Assembly: GCA_024138025.1 (NCBI GenBank)
Contig: JAMXBD010000433.1
Span: forward strand, 744,001 to 808,000
Length of the DNA: 64,000 bases
Direction of reading: 5' to 3'
Source of the DNA: Combretum micranthum
Taxonomy: Eukaryota > Streptophyta > Magnoliopsida > Myrtales > Combretaceae
Part shown: positions 34,781-46,919 of the stretch, one piece after another
Position numbering within the stretch: position 1 is the stretch's first letter
Layout of the letters: every line of letters starts with the position of its first letter
Translations under genes and position numbers: made by a program
The notes under the pieces: generated by a model
Database searches by the model: none
What the model was told of the DNA's origin: nothing
The model's input: the letters and a program-made list of their open reading frames with translations, nothing else

Positions 34781-34920
34781 ATCACGGGTGACCAAAGGAT
34801 GGGGATCCTTGTTGTTCCTTACTTTTCTTCAAATCGCGGGTGACTATGGGGGTTGTATTCTTGCTGTGTTCAATTTTTTTTTCCTCAATTCATATCACGG
34901 GCGACCAAAGCCCCGTGATC
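34781..34920 (-). repeat. Athila-LTR segment with ATCACGGGTGACC-type repeats, left part
   Basis: Degenerate copies start at 34781 (atcacgggtgaccaaagg), 34833 (atcgcgggtgactatgg) and 34894 (atcacgggcgaccaaag). The last can form a hairpin with ccccgtgat. A fourth copy lies at 43710, on the other side of the Tekay-like element, which suggests one LTR split by that insertion. Confidence 0.5.
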
Positions 34921-35600
34921 CTTTGTATCACCTCGTCGTACCTCTGTGCTTCTTTGATTCTTTCCACGAGGGTTGGTTCCAGCACTAAGTTAGATATCTC
35001 AGCTCAGCACTTTGATCTGTGAACTCGATCCTTAACTTCTCAAATTCCTTAATCAACTCCTTCTGGCTTGTAATCAAAGCGGCTACCTCTCCATGATTCT
35101 TCCGACTTAGGGCGTCCGCGACTGCATTCACTCTTCCTGGACAGTAATTTATTCCCAGGTCATAATCTTTTATTAATTCCACCACCTCCTTTGCCGCATG
35201 TTCAACTCCTTCTGTGTGAACAGGATTTAAGCTTTTATGATCTGTGTATATCTCACACCGTTGTCCATACAGATAATGTCCATAACTTCAAGGCAAAGAC
35301 AACTGCAGCTAGCTCCAAGTCATGCGTAGGGTAGTTCTGTCATGCGGTCTCAATTGCCAAGGGCATACGCAATGACCTTCCGTTCTTGCATCAAGACGCA
35401 TCCAAGACCATTTCTCGAAGCTTCACTATGTACGTGTAAGACTTTTCCGGATCTGGTAAAACCAAAATCGGTGCCGAGACCAGTCGTCGCTTTAGCTCCT
35501 GGAAACTTTGTTCTCTCTTGTCTGTCCAAATGAATTTTTCGTTCTTTTGAGTCAATTGGGTCAACGGCTTAGCTATTTGAAAAATCCTTCAAATTTGCGA
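34921..35600 (-). pseudogene. pol: RNase H domain and integrase start of the Tekay-like element
   Basis: Minus-strand text includes QNYPTHDLELAAVVFALKLW (RNase H), then DYDLGINYCPGRVNAVADAL and the linker LVLEPTLVERIKEAQRYDEV that precedes the integrase in gypsy pol. Stops and frameshifts interrupt it. Homology ends at 34921, at the boundary with an Athila-LTR-like sequence. Confidence 0.75.
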
Positions 35601-36490
35601 TAGCCAGCCAATCCCAAGAAACTCCTCACTTCAGTAACGGTTTGTGGTGGCTTCCAATCCACTATTGCCTTGATCTTTTCGGGATCAACTGATACCATCA
35701 CCGTTACCACATGTCGAGGAAGGATACTGTCTAACCAAAAGTCACATTTGGACAGCTTGGGTACAGTTGTTATCTCGCAAGGTTTGCAATGCCAACGGAG
35801 AGCTCCTCATGTTGCTTTTGGTCTTGAATATATGAGGATGTCGTCTATAAAGACTAAACATTTATCCAAAAGCGGCTTTTAGACTCTATTCATTAAGTCC
35901 ATAAATGCAGCCGGTGCATTAGTCAGTCCAAATGACATTACCAAAAACTCGTAGTGCCCATAACGAGTACGAAAAGCTGTCTTAGGCACATCCTCAGGCT
36001 TAATCCTTAGCTGATGATACCCCGAACGTAAGTCAATACGTGAGAACACACAAGCTCCTTGTAGCTGGTCAAATAAATCATCGATTCTTGGTAAGGGATA
36101 TCGATTTTTGATCGTCACCTTATTCAATTCCCGGTAGTCGATACATAACCTCATCGATCCGTCCTTCTTCTTCACAAATAAGACGGGTGCGCCCCATGGC
36201 GACACACTTGGTCTTATAAATTTCTGATCCAAAAGTTCTTGTAACTGCGTCTTTAGCTCCTTCAACTCAGCCGGTGCCATCCGGTTATGGCGCTTAGATT
36301 GGTTCAGTGTTTGGAGCCAACACAATCTCGAAGTCGATTTCTCTTCTTGGTGGTAATCCCGGCAAAATTTCTGGGAACACATCCAAGTATTCATTCACCA
36401 CTGGAATATTCCTTTCCTCACGGGTTTCCCCTTCATCCAAGGCACCCTCAATCGGTATCATTTCCTCATCCTCCATCATCACTCGAACGA
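35601..36490 (-). pseudogene. pol: Reverse transcriptase of the Tekay-like element
   Basis: The domain runs from [18 protein letters not shown] through [36 protein letters not shown] and [15 protein letters not shown] to [15 protein letters not shown]. The catalytic motif FIDD lies at about 35840-35852. A stop just after MNRV (35879) separates [10 protein letters not shown] from FIDD, and a frameshift precedes the RT core near 36300, so no complete enzyme can be made. Confidence 0.85.
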
Positions 36491-36532
36491 ATTAGATCAA
36501 TCCTTCTTGGGACTAAGGCCTCTCCATAAATT

Positions 36533-36889
36533 CTACTTTTTCTCCCGATTGAATAAAAACATACATCTCTTTTGGCAATCCACTATTGCCTTTACTTTAC
36601 TTAACCAATTCATCCCGAGGATAACTTCGTATTTATTCATTTCCACACAATTAGATCGCTTTGGAGTGGTGACCAAGGATTCCAATGGACAGTCTTTTAT
36701 CAGATCTCGGTCGACAACACTCCCCGTGGGGGTCTTAATCCTCAGGCTAACCATGGTTGTGGCTATGGGCAATCCGAGTCGGTTGGCCAAACTATAGGTG
36801 ATGAACGAGTGGGTCGCTCCCGTGTCAAACAAAGCATAGGCCTCCACGCTATTTACTTGTATATGTCTGAAGTCAACAATACCCATCAC
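36533..36889 (-). pseudogene. pol: Aspartic protease of the Tekay-like element
   Basis: The frame carries the active-site motif ALFDTGATHSFI and the second conserved block VILGMNWLSK about 80 residues later, the normal spacing for gypsy proteases. The frame itself is open over 118 codons. It is out of frame with gag and RT in this copy. Confidence 0.85.
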
Positions 36890-36977
36890 ATATGAACCTT
36901 AAAATTATTCTTAAGGCTATCCACATAGGGTCTCACTTCCAGCTTTCCATAATATTAAATTTCCATTTAAAAATAAT

Positions 36978-38400
36978 TCAATTCAAACAACTGAATTTCA
37001 ACTTAGGAGGGTTTCTGTTACTAACCTGTACCAGGCCACCATCAAACTCTCGCTTTGATCCAAGCTGCCTAACTCTACTCCTCATCTTCGTCTTCCTCCA
37101 CCATCCATTGGCCAGATTATACAGCCTCATCCCGTGCATCGCGGAAGCTGCTCGACTTCCGCTCTTGTTACCAGACCTCAAAGGGTTGGTATTACTCGAG
37201 GCTCCGAAGGGGGGGTGGCCACGCTCTTTCGCTGTGAACTCTCGGAAGCTAAGTGCCTTTCTCTTTGCAAATAAGCAGTTACTGCCAGCTTCTTGGGCAT
37301 GTAAAAACCATGTGGCAGCAGCCACAAAAATAGCACTTGTTCATAATGCGGGCATTGCCTGGGTGCATGTGTCCCTTACATTTCCAACATGTGACGTTGG
37401 CTTTGAATTGGGTGGCTTGCTGCTAGACTCCTCTTTAAACCCTTGGTACGGCCTGTACCGTTTACCTTGAATCCTGAGCTCGAGGCATCAAACGGCCTCT
37501 TCCCGAATACTCTCTTTTCGGGCTCCTGATACTTCTTTTCCTAGCCCCTTCAATGACTCGAGCCTTTTCTACCATCTCGGGATAGGTTCTTACTCCAAAC
37601 TCTTCTAGCTTGATTCGTAGTTCTTCGTCCAAGCCTCCCAGAAATACCTGCTTCTTTAATTCCTCACTATCCCTGAAAGATTCAGGGGCATATTGCAGCA
37701 GGTGAACAAATTCAGTTTCATATTGCTCTACCGTTCTCCCTTTCTGCTTTACATGAAGGAAGTCCGCACTATACTTCACCCTCAAGCTAGAGGGAAAGTA
37801 ATTATTCAAGAATTCCCGGCGGAAGGTTTCCCAGGTGGCCGGGGAGGTCAAATTCCTTCTCTTGGAGTCCCACCAGACTCGAGCATTGTATCTTAACATA
37901 TACGTCCCATTCTAGCTGCAAGTAAGGTGGAATCTCGTATGCAGCAAAAGAACGTTCCACTTGGGCCAGCCAATCCTCAGCTTCATCCGGCTTACCGAAT
38001 GCCCCATCAAAGTACCTGTTGCTCTTAATGAAGTCCGGTAAAGAGCTTCGGTGGGGTCTCCTGTATGGGGGGGGTGGCGGCAACCGCACATTATAGGAGT
38101 GCTCCTCTTGTGGAGCAGGTGCCTCCGCAGTCATTTCCCGATGATCTGCGGGCGGCGGATGTGGTGCTGAATCCCGAGCACTCTGACTTGGGTGGGTTCT
38201 GCACTGGATTTTGATTCTGATGAAGGTGTTCAGAGATTGGCCAATTGCCCAATCGCATTTAGTACATCGCCCTGTTGGTTTTGGGGTGCTACTCCTTGGG
38301 GGTCAGGTTGTTGTATAGCCGGTTGATCGGCTTCATTATTAGACCCTTGTCCTTGGTTCCGAGTTCGTCGGTTACGTCTGTTTACACAATGTTTAATGGA
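36978..38400 (-). pseudogene. gag: Gag of the Tekay-like element
   Basis: The N-terminal part (38400-38140) is Gln/Asn/Pro-rich. The core reads FDGAFGKPDEAEDWLAQVER, then YNARVWWDSKRRNL, FLNNYFPSSLRVKYSADFL and LHVKQKGRTVEQYETEF. A frameshift near 37915 separates the first two blocks. Cys-rich sequence at about 37300-37370 looks like a degenerate zinc knuckle (CWKCKGHMHPGN, then KCYFCG). Low-complexity Ser/Arg sequence lies between. Confidence 0.8.
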
Positions 38401-39184
38401 GTTTTAGCACATTTAGGGTTTTTAGGTTTCAAAGGAATAGATTAACAAAGCTCAGAAGTTGCAAGAATCTGAATTTAAACTCAGAAGGAAAAAGGTACAT
38501 AACTCCATAAAGTCATAAGATGAGTCAAAATATCAATCCATAAAAGAAAATAAGGAATAATTAAAAGAACCACAAGGGAAATAGAAGAATCCACACATAT
38601 GTAACTAATTGATATTTCACAACATAATGCGAATGAGTGAATGCTTATGCAATCTATATGCAGTTAATGTTCTCTTATGTATCATGACTAGATGCGTGCT
38701 TTTCACAATTCCATTTCTTTAAAACAAAAGTGATCCTTTTCATTTCTTTAGCGAGCCATACAAATATTACATCAACTTTTAGTTCCCAAAATTTGGCTAG
38801 CTAAGCTCCTTCCTATTCTAATCAATTTCCCTATTCCCGAAAACATGACAAAATACAGGGAAAAAGAACAACAAAACACTAACTATCCTGAAATCCTAAG
38901 GCAATTTGGCATCCCGCATTGCCTACTACAAAATAAGAAAATCAGGATTCCGCTTGGACTTTATGGGTTAGCTAACATCCCGGTCTCTAATCATCACTAG
39001 AGCTGTCGGGGGTCGGGCTAGGAAGTCCTCCTGCTGGTAGAACCACCATCGTCCTGTCGGACGAACAAGCTAAGATACTCCCTGGTGGTCATCCTCCGCT
39101 TCCTAGCGGGTCGAACTAGAGGCTCCTGATCCTCACTTTCTTCTTCCTCTTCTTCTTCTTCAGTCCCTTGCCCCTCATGCGGGC

Positions 39185-39900
39185 TTACTTCTTCCTCTCA
39201 CCTCTTATCTCGGGCTCACCTAGGCGGTTCACCTCTACTTCAGGTTCTCTCACAGGCTCATCTGCCACATTCTCTGTCTCCATAGGCACTGGGGCCTCGG
39301 GTTCTACTACTGCTAGGTCAAGCACAGGTGGGTTCTCACCCTCCACATACACATCTCTCCATAGCCTGGAATCTACCTCGGGTTCTACCCTCCCACTCTC
39401 TGGTATCTCCAACATCCGGTTAAAATCCCATATAATTTGGATCGGGTTCTGGGTTTACCTGCACTTCTGGTTCAACAGGCGGGGTAGGGGTCCTAGGCAC
39501 CTCGTTTTGTTCCCAGTTCGGATCCTCCTCGGGATCCTCCTCCTCCTCCTCTTCTTCCTCTTCAATCACAGGTGCTCCATTCAGCTGCATACCTATATCC
39601 ATAGCTGGAGGTGGAGCAATTACAGGGGGGGAGGATGTCCAGATAGATTGCATGCCAGGTGATATGATTCCATGCATCAGCTATGTTCCAGTCATGGTGA
39701 TCAAATAAGTTATCATGAGCATAAACATATAAGGGCCCTATGGGGATCCATACCCTAAAATCTGGAGGGGTTCGGTTTCCTCCACTTTTCAAGATAAATG
39801 GCTTCTCTTGTCATGGGCTCACGCCCGTAATCAACCATGATCCTCTCTAATGTATAGATGTCTCTAACTTCGTCCAGCTCCTTCTTCCCATAGGATCATA
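39185..39900 (-). pseudogene. Acidic leader frame upstream of gag
   Basis: Two overlapping frames encode Glu/Pro/Val-rich sequence with a run of glutamates at about 39536-39560. Similar acidic frames precede gag in some long gypsy elements, but I do not recognise a defined domain. It could be the N-terminal extension of gag broken by a frameshift near 39418. Confidence 0.4.
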
Positions 39901-40221
39901 ACTCAATTGATCCACTACTGAAGCCCATCTGGTATATCTCAGCCCATCCTTCCATAACCTGTACATTTCCCCTAGGGTCCGGGGATGTCGGGCAAGGCAA
40001 AATCTTCACACAGTTCTCTTAGCCTCAGTCTATATTCTACCATGTTTCATCATTTTTTTGTAAAATTCCTTGCCCTTTCCCTAGTCTCACCCAGAGAGAC
40101 CTACATCAAACAATACTACTAATTAGACTCAGCAAGAAAACGTTTTTAACTCCATTTAACCTAGTAGTTAGATTTCTAGGTCCGTTTATTTTAATTCTAT
40201 TGTCTTGTTTTATAACCTAGT

Positions 40222-40233
40222 GCTCTGATACCA
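40222..40233 (-). other. Primer-binding site (initiator tRNA-Met) of the Tekay-like element
   Basis: On the minus strand the sequence is TGGTATCAGAGC, complementary to the 3' end of plant initiator tRNA-Met. It lies 8 bp inside the LTR end, the same spacing as at 50319-50330. Confidence 0.9.
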
Positions 40234-40241
40234 ACTTAAAC

Positions 40242-43200
40242 TGTCCCGTAGGGTATCCTAAACGTAACAGTCCGCCACATACTAAGTAAGACTCTCGAGT
40301 TCCCTACCGGGGCCTTCGGAGTCTTAAGTAGATGTAAAGCGTTCCTTACGACAATAGAATACTTCAACAAATGGAGTTTAACAGTTTAACAAGGCATTCA
40401 TTAGCCATAGATAATAAATCAAAACGCATAAATCTTTAAGGTTTACAAAATCTAAGGGGCATTCCCCCGCAAAAGAATAACAGTCTATTACAGTCATCCA
40501 GAGTCCTTAGTTTCCAATGGAAGTCTATACAAAAGAAATGAATCAAACTTCTATGGGAAACTCCTATCTCCGGTACCTGCGCTGTGGCTTGTCTTGGCCT
40601 AAGCCATATAAACTCATGCTGCAAAAGATAAACACTATCGGGGCGTAAGCTAACTAGCTTAGTGAGTAATACTTCCATAACGCAATTAATACAATCATTC
40701 AACAAGTGATTATTCAAGCAAGTGTATGCACCATACAAATGAAATCAACAAACATATGACCAACCGGAAATCATATGTGGATGGACTTGCGCCCTCCATC
40801 CCGGGTTAGCAGATTAACGAATCCTGCGGTACGACGCCGTTTAAGCTCACGGTCAACTGATTAAAAGCTCGTTTTATGGATCACGATTAACCTCACATTC
40901 GTTTTATGGATCACGATTAACCTCACATTCGTTTTATGGGTCACGAAAAACCAACCAATGCAAATGCTCCAACCCCATTGTGACATGAATGAACTCAGTT
41001 TATAGTCGGAGTCGAATAGTCATTAATTCGATTCTTTTAAGTGACCAACAAGTATGCAGACATTCATCATATGATTCTATAAACATCAATATCTTAACAC
41101 CCGGTTTCGATATACCTTAAGCTCCATTTCACATCAAACAACAACATAAATAATTCCCACATACCCCATCATGCTTGTACAATTCCTTTTATCTTTGCCT
41201 ACATCACTAGTGCCACTACATTACATTCACAAGCATTAATTGAGAGTGGAAGTAACTCACTCGGCCATGGGTCACCAAACTCCTTAATAGTAATAATCGG
41301 GTGGTAGAGAGTCGTCCTGCTCGGAATCACCTACCAATCAAGAATAATCCCTATGAGATTCTCACCATGTAATTAAATCAAACTATACATCTAGACTAGT
41401 TGAATTCGGATTTCTCGCTATATTTGGAAGTTCCGACTTAAAACGGCCATAACTTGGTCATTTTAACTCGGAATTTCGCAAACTTTATATCGATCTTCAT
41501 CTACTTCGAAAGATCTATCTAATTCAAGTATTAAATCCAAGTTTTGAAAATAATAGGGTCACGGAACAGTGGGATCAGTTCTGTCCCGCAATTGATCCAA
41601 CTTTGAAAATGTGTTGCTTTTGATAAGAAATGTTCCTAGTTAGTGATTCATGCATGAATGATTTAGGAATGAACTACTAATGTGTATGCCATGTAATGAA
41701 CTCAATATGTGCATGGTCATGATGATTTTTGTAGTAATAAACTTTAGGAACTCCTAAGTGTTGGGGAAAGTTTCATAAAGGCTAATTCTAAGAAGTTATT
41801 TCCCACATTATACTCCTTAGGGTTTCTTTGGTTTTTAATCTTGTAATCTACTTATTATTTAACTAAAATAGGTTCTCAAAGTCTATAATAGTCATGGCCT
41901 CCATTCATGCACAAAAATTCACATTTTTCATTTGGTAAACATGTTTTCAATAAGCTTTGTAAAAATCCGAATTTTCCAAATTTTCTTTTCTTACATTTTT
42001 CTTAAGGGAAATCTAGTCTAATGCATTAAAAATTGGGGCTTCAATGTATACATTATCTAAGGACTTCATTTAGCTTATAAAATATCCATTTTAGACTTAA
42101 ATACTAAGTGTTTATAGGCATTACACAAAGTTACGAATTTGACTACACATTTAAAGTCAACATTTTTCATCTAACTTCACCTCTTGTTTTCCTTATTTTT
42201 ATTATGCCTAAACTCATCTAAACTCATGAAAATAATTCCTTCAACATGTCTATTACACATACCCTTCATTTTTCTTATGAAATATAAGTTTAAAATTGAT
42301 TTTGGAGGTCTTTAGGGTAGGGTTTCCATTTCATCCGAATTTTCAACTTTCATATCTAACAAAGTCCTTCCTTTTTCAATGTTCTTGCCATCTATATGTG
42401 GAGATATACTATCTAACATCTCTATACATGAACAAGACTCATTTTTATGATCAACAAGCACATAAACAAAAATGAACCTATGATCATGCATGTACATAAA
42501 GTGGTGAATGTCTAAACCTTAGATCTACTACATATGATGTATATAACATGGATCTCATGGCATGAACAACAATATAAACACAAAATCACTACTTTATATG
42601 CATGAACAAGTTGCTATTTCAAACAAAACTCATTTAAAGGCTAGATCCACTTCTTGAGATGGCTTGAGATTCTTGTAGTTGTGTTTTCATGTCCCTTGCT
42701 CATGCTCATTGGGATTTAGAGGAGAAAACACACAAGAATGATCTTGCCATAACAAGATTTAGGATGTACAAGGCCTAAATATACATACCAAAGAGGTCTT
42801 GAAGAAGGAAAGAAGAGGAAACAAAGTTGAAATGGCAAGAGGAAGGGGGAGGGGAGTGCTCGGCACTTGAGAGGAGAGGAAGAGAGGGTTTTGCTCCTTT
42901 TGAAAAAAATTAGAAAGAAGAAAATGAAGAGAGAGAGAGAAAATTTAGTATATATATTGAGTGCATTAGGGTTTAGTTAATAAAAATGAAGTAAAAATAA
43001 TACAATTGAGGGGGAAATAAGAGGGAGGGGCGCCGGCCTCCTTTGTGTGTGTGTGTGTGTGAGTTTAAAAAAAATGAATTTGTAGTTTAGTAAATTAAAT
43101 GTAATAAATGTAATAATTATTTAAGAGACAAATTTTCTTGGAAAAGAAAATTGAAATGAGTAGTTGTAAGGATGTAAGAATAGGGTATGGGTAGTGTGTA

Positions 43201-43638
43201 GTGTAGGTTGTACTTGTGAATAGTAGACAAGACATCTACTTTACCGGTTGTTCCGAAAACACGGGAAAAGCTATAACTGTAATCTTTATAGCTCGGAAAA
43301 TTATGAAATTGATATTTTTGGAATCCTTATAAAATTACGGTTCTAATGAATATTCCGGAATATTTTTCTGAATCCGTGGCCGGGGCACGCTTTTCTGTAA
43401 TTGGGCTCGGGAGGGCCCGGAATTGAAAAATTCCCGAATTTAAAACTTTCAAAGGTTTGAAATGTACTTTGGAACAACAATTCATTCATTTACTCCAAAA
43501 TATTATTTTACTATGAAACCGATGGAAAGCCGGATTTGGGGTTCCTAGGCTCCATTCACTAAACTCGACCTGATCGGATTAGGGTTTCGTCTTCAACTCC
43601 TGGGGTTTTCTAGCTACCGAGAATTCCCGGGGTTTACA
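40242..43638 (-). repeat. 5' LTR of the Tekay-like element (3397 bp)
   Basis: In its own sense the LTR starts TGTAAACCCCGGGAATT at 43638 and ends GTACCCTACGGGACA at 40242. A TATATATA box lies near 42948-42957, followed by a CT-rich leader and a donor-like TTTG|GTATGT at 42788. A (GT)n tract is at 43042-43062. Its length is within a few bases of the plus-strand LTR at 46920-50310. The flanking pentamer on the right is aggat; the left partner is lost. Confidence 0.8.
40870..40960. repeat. 30-bp tandem repeat in the LTR, two exact units and a third partial
   Basis: Two identical 30-bp units (40870-40899 and 40900-40929) begin cgttttatggatcacgatta; a third starts at 40930 and then diverges. Confidence 0.9.
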
Positions 43639-43790
43639 AGGATCATTTGCACGGGCAACACGAAGGGAGTGATCTATGCTGTAGAGTTGTTCTGCCCCTT
43701 ACTGAGTGGATCACGAGTGACCAGAGGGATGGGATTCAAGTCCCTCTGCTATGTCTTGCCCGTGCAAAGGGGCGTGATTCATTCTATTTG
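43639..43790 (-). repeat. Athila-LTR segment, right part
   Basis: The sequence carries a fourth atcacgagtgaccagaggg-type repeat (43710) and cgtgcaaaggggcgtga words similar to 34781-34920. It directly follows the integrase end of the minus-strand Athila pol at 44.1 kb, the place where a 3' LTR is expected if that subtype has no env-position frame. Confidence 0.5.
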
Positions 43791-44109
43791 CTTTTTTTTA
43801 AAATAAATAATAATAAAATTTTTATCATATTTAAACAAGAAATAGGAAAAAATAAATTAAAACAAAAGTCTCTCAAAATAAAAAAAAAAAATTGCAACAA
43901 TTGGATGAGTCTTATAACTCTAAAAATTTCTACTAAATCTTAAGCAACACTTGATAATAAAGGATACATGCTTTGGTTATTTTCTCAAGCTCGACATTTC
44001 TAAGTATATGACCTTCAATTGTCAACCTGAAGGAGTTTCAACTCCTTCTTACTTTCCTCTATGTCAAATCCTATAGATTCGTAACCTTTGACCGTTGACT
44101 TTAAAAGTG

Positions 44110-45310
44110 CCTTTGTCTGAATGGGTTACCTCTACTGTACCATAGGGAAAAATTTTCTTGACAATAAATGGACCAAACCATCTAGATCTAAGTTTACCCG
44201 GAACAGCCTTAGCCTAGAATTGTATAAAAAGACCGCATCTCCTTCCTTGAATTTTATTAGGGTTTTGATATGTGAATCATGAAGTTTCTTTGCCTTTTCT
44301 TTGTATATTCTATTGTTTTCATAGGCTTCCAGTCTCCATTCATCCAATTCATTTAGTTGAAGTTTCCTATGTTTACCTGCAGCTTCGAAATCCAAATTCA
44401 CAGTTCTAATTGCCCAATATGCCTTATGTTCTATTTCTACAGGGAAATGGCATGCCTTGCCATAGACTAATCTATAGGAGTGGTACCTAAGGGAGTTTTG
44501 AATGCTGTCCTTTATGTCCATTAAGCATCCTCTAATCTATCAGCCCATTCTTTTCTGTTATGATTGACTGTCTTTTTTAATATTCTTTTTAACTCCCTAT
44601 TTGAAACTTCAACTTGGATACTTGTTTGAGGATGGTAAGGTGTGGCTAGCCAATGGTGAACTCCGTATCTTTTGAGCACTTTCTCAATTTGACTGTTACA
44701 AAAGTGAGTTCCCCTATCACTAAATAATGCCTTGGGTGCCAAACCTTGAAAATAATTTCTTTAAAAACTTGAGCACCACCCGAGCATCATTAGTTTGTAA
44801 GGCTTGTGCCTCCACCCATCATGAAACATAATCTACTGCTACAAGTATATACTTGTTACCATATGAGCTCGGAAATGGAACCATGAAGTCAATCCCCTAG
44901 ACATCAAAGTCTTCGCACCCCAAAATGTACCTTTGGGGCATTTCATCTCTCTTTGACATGTTCCCAATCCTTTGGCACCTGTCACAAGATAAAACAAAAG
45001 AGTTAAGATCATTAAAAATACTTGGCCAATAAAAACTTGATTCTATAACTTTTTTTGCCATCTTGTTAGTATTATAATGACCTCTAATGAGACCATTATG
45101 GCAGTGAAACAAAATTTGCTATCCTTCCTCATGTGAGACACAACACCTTATTACTTGATCCGCACATCTCTTGAATAAATATGGATCTTCTCAAAAATAA
45201 AATTTTAACTCCGAGAAGAATTTTTTCTTATGGCATGGGTCCAAGTTTTTGGGAAGGACTTTCCTAACCAAATAGTTTGCTATATCAGCAAACTATGGTT
45301 CTTTGTGTTC
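44110..45310 (-). pseudogene. pol: Integrase of Athila-like element A
   Basis: The zinc-binding region reads HNGLIRGHYNTNKMAKKV and later CDRCQR. The catalytic core has GIDFMVPFPSSYGNKYILV and SDRGTHFCNSQIEKVLKRYG, followed by TPYHPQTS and the C-terminal GTFKVNGQRL near 44100. The first two catalytic aspartates are retained. A TAG at 44897-44899 replaces the tryptophan codon that usually precedes GID, and a TGA follows DYVS, so the enzyme is broken. Confidence 0.85.
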
Positions 45311-45379
45311 CTCAACCACACAAATTGAATGAAGGCTCTCTTTTGGAAACTTGTCATTGATTTCTTCCTCATTTAACTC

Positions 45380-46032
45380 TTCCAAATTAGGATTGTTTAA
45401 TCTGGACAAATGATTCGCAGCCAAATTTTTGCTCCTTTCTTATCTCTAATTTCCAAGTCAAACTCTTGAAGCAATAAAACCCATCTAATCAATCTTGGTT
45501 TAGCATCTGACCTAGAAAGGAGATATTTCAACGTAGAATGTCAGTATATACTATCACCTTTGATAAAATGAGATATGGCCTGAACTTGTTAAAGCCGAAC
45601 ACTATAACAAGCAACTCTTTTTCGTAGTGGATAATTCTCTTGTGTAGGTGTGAGAGTCCTACTTGCATAGTAAATAGATTGGAAATGCTTTTCTATTCTT
45701 TGCCTTACCATTGCTCCTATAGCCGAATCACTTACATCACACATGAGTTCAAATGGTAGATTCTAATTAGGAGCTACCATTATAGGAGCACTTGTCAACT
45801 TGTCCTTCAGAAAATTGAAAGCTTCTAAACACTTATCATCAAAACAAAACTTGACATCCTTTTCCAACAACTTTATTAATACCCTTTCTATTTTTGAAAA
45901 ATCTTTAATGAACCTCCGGTAGAACCAGCATGTCCAAGAAAGCTTCGAATCGCTTTAATAGAAGTTGGAGGAGGCAACTTAGAAATCACTTCCACCTTAG
46001 TCTTATCTACTTCTATGCCTCTTCTTGACACT
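45380..46032 (-). pseudogene. pol: RT connection and RNase H of Athila-like element A
   Basis: Readable blocks are FYRRFIKDFSKI, LPFELMCDVSDSAIGA, SIYYASRTLTPTQENY and [15 protein letters not shown], spread over two or three frames. They follow the RT at 46033 without a gap. Confidence 0.75.
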
Positions 46033-46911
46033 TTATGTCTTAGTACAGTTCCTTATTGTACCATAAAATATCACTTTTCCCAGTTTCAAGACCAAATTTA
46101 TCTCTTCACATCTCCTTAACACTTTCTCTAAATTGGATAAACATTCCTCAAACGAATTTCCAAACACCAAAAAATCGTCCATAAAAACTTCCATCACATC
46201 CTCCATAAGATCCCTAAATATAGCTAACATACATCTTGGAAAAGTCGCAGGTGCATTGCATAGCCTAAATGGCATCCTACAGTATGCAAAAGTACCGTAG
46301 GGGCAAGTGAATGTTGTCTTTTCTTGATCTTCTGATGCTATAGGAATCTGAAAATGCCCGGACATTCCATCCAAAAAGCAATAATAATCATGACCAGCAA
46401 GCCGTTCCAACATTTGGTCAATAAACGGTAACAGGAAGTGATCCTTCCGGGTGGCATCATCGAGCTTCCTGTAATCGATACATACCCTCCAACCAGTCAC
46501 TGTATGCATCGGAATCAGATCATTACTTTCATTGGGTGCAATCGTCATGCCCCCCTTCTTTGGACCACTTGAACAGACTTACCCATGAACTATCTGAAAT
46601 TGGGTATATAAGTCCTGCGTCCATCAACTTCACCACTTTTTTCTTAACTACCTCCTTCATTTTTGGATTTAGCCTCCTTTGCGGTTGCACCATCGGCTTG
46701 TATCCATCTTCCATCAAAATCTTGTGCGTGCAAAAGGAGGGGCTAATTCCTTCTATATCTGATACTTTCCATGCTATTGCTCTCTTGTGCTTCATAAGCA
46801 CTGAGAGAAGTTTCTCTTTTTAGCTTAAATCAAGCTCCGATGATATAATCACCGGTAGTTTACAATTTCTTGCCAAAAAGGCATATTCCAGATAAGAAGG
46901 TAGTTCTTTTA
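46033..46911 (-). pseudogene. pol: Reverse transcriptase of Athila-like element A
   Basis: The domain begins LKELPSYLEYAFLARN and continues through KHKRAIAWKVSDIEGISPS, QRRLNPKMKEVVKKK, WRVCIDYRKLDDATRKDHF, QMLERLAGHDYYCFLDG and the catalytic FMDDFLVFGNSFEECL (about 46150-46187). A frameshift near 46540 separates the N-terminal block from the palm. Otherwise it is the best-preserved pol domain in the window. Confidence 0.88.
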
Positions 46912-46919
46912 ACTCTTAA

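Larger units (their letters stand above)
34921..43638 (-). mobile_element. Tekay/Del-like gypsy element, 3'-truncated
   Basis: In minus-strand order the copy has a 3.4-kb 5' LTR (43638-40242), an initiator-Met primer site, an acidic leader frame, gag, protease, reverse transcriptase and RNase H, and stops abruptly at the start of the integrase region (34921). Integrase and the 3' LTR are missing. The lineage call rests on LTR length, primer site and gag/RT text; without the integrase the chromodomain cannot be checked. Several frameshifts and stops make it inactive. Confidence 0.75.
43639..46919 (-). mobile_element. Athila-like element A, pol fragment
   Basis: The fragment contains, in minus-strand order, the reverse transcriptase from its first residues (46911), RNase H and integrase, then about 300 bp of noncoding sequence and LTR-like repeats. 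Protease, gag and the 5' LTR are missing because a 3.4-kb LTR is inserted at 46920 and different sequence lies beyond it. Confidence 0.75.

Noticed and set aside
36892..37470. A 192-codon plus-strand open frame
   Set aside because: It lies antisense to the gag of the Tekay-like element, whose minus-strand frames carry recognisable gag motifs. The plus-strand frame has no domain.
39168..39662. A 164-codon plus-strand open frame rich in Ser and Gly
   Set aside because: It is the reverse of the acidic low-complexity leader frame; low-complexity DNA keeps both strands open.
40870..40960. Regular 30-bp repeats as a CRISPR-like array
   Set aside because: The units are contiguous with no spacers and lie in a plant LTR.
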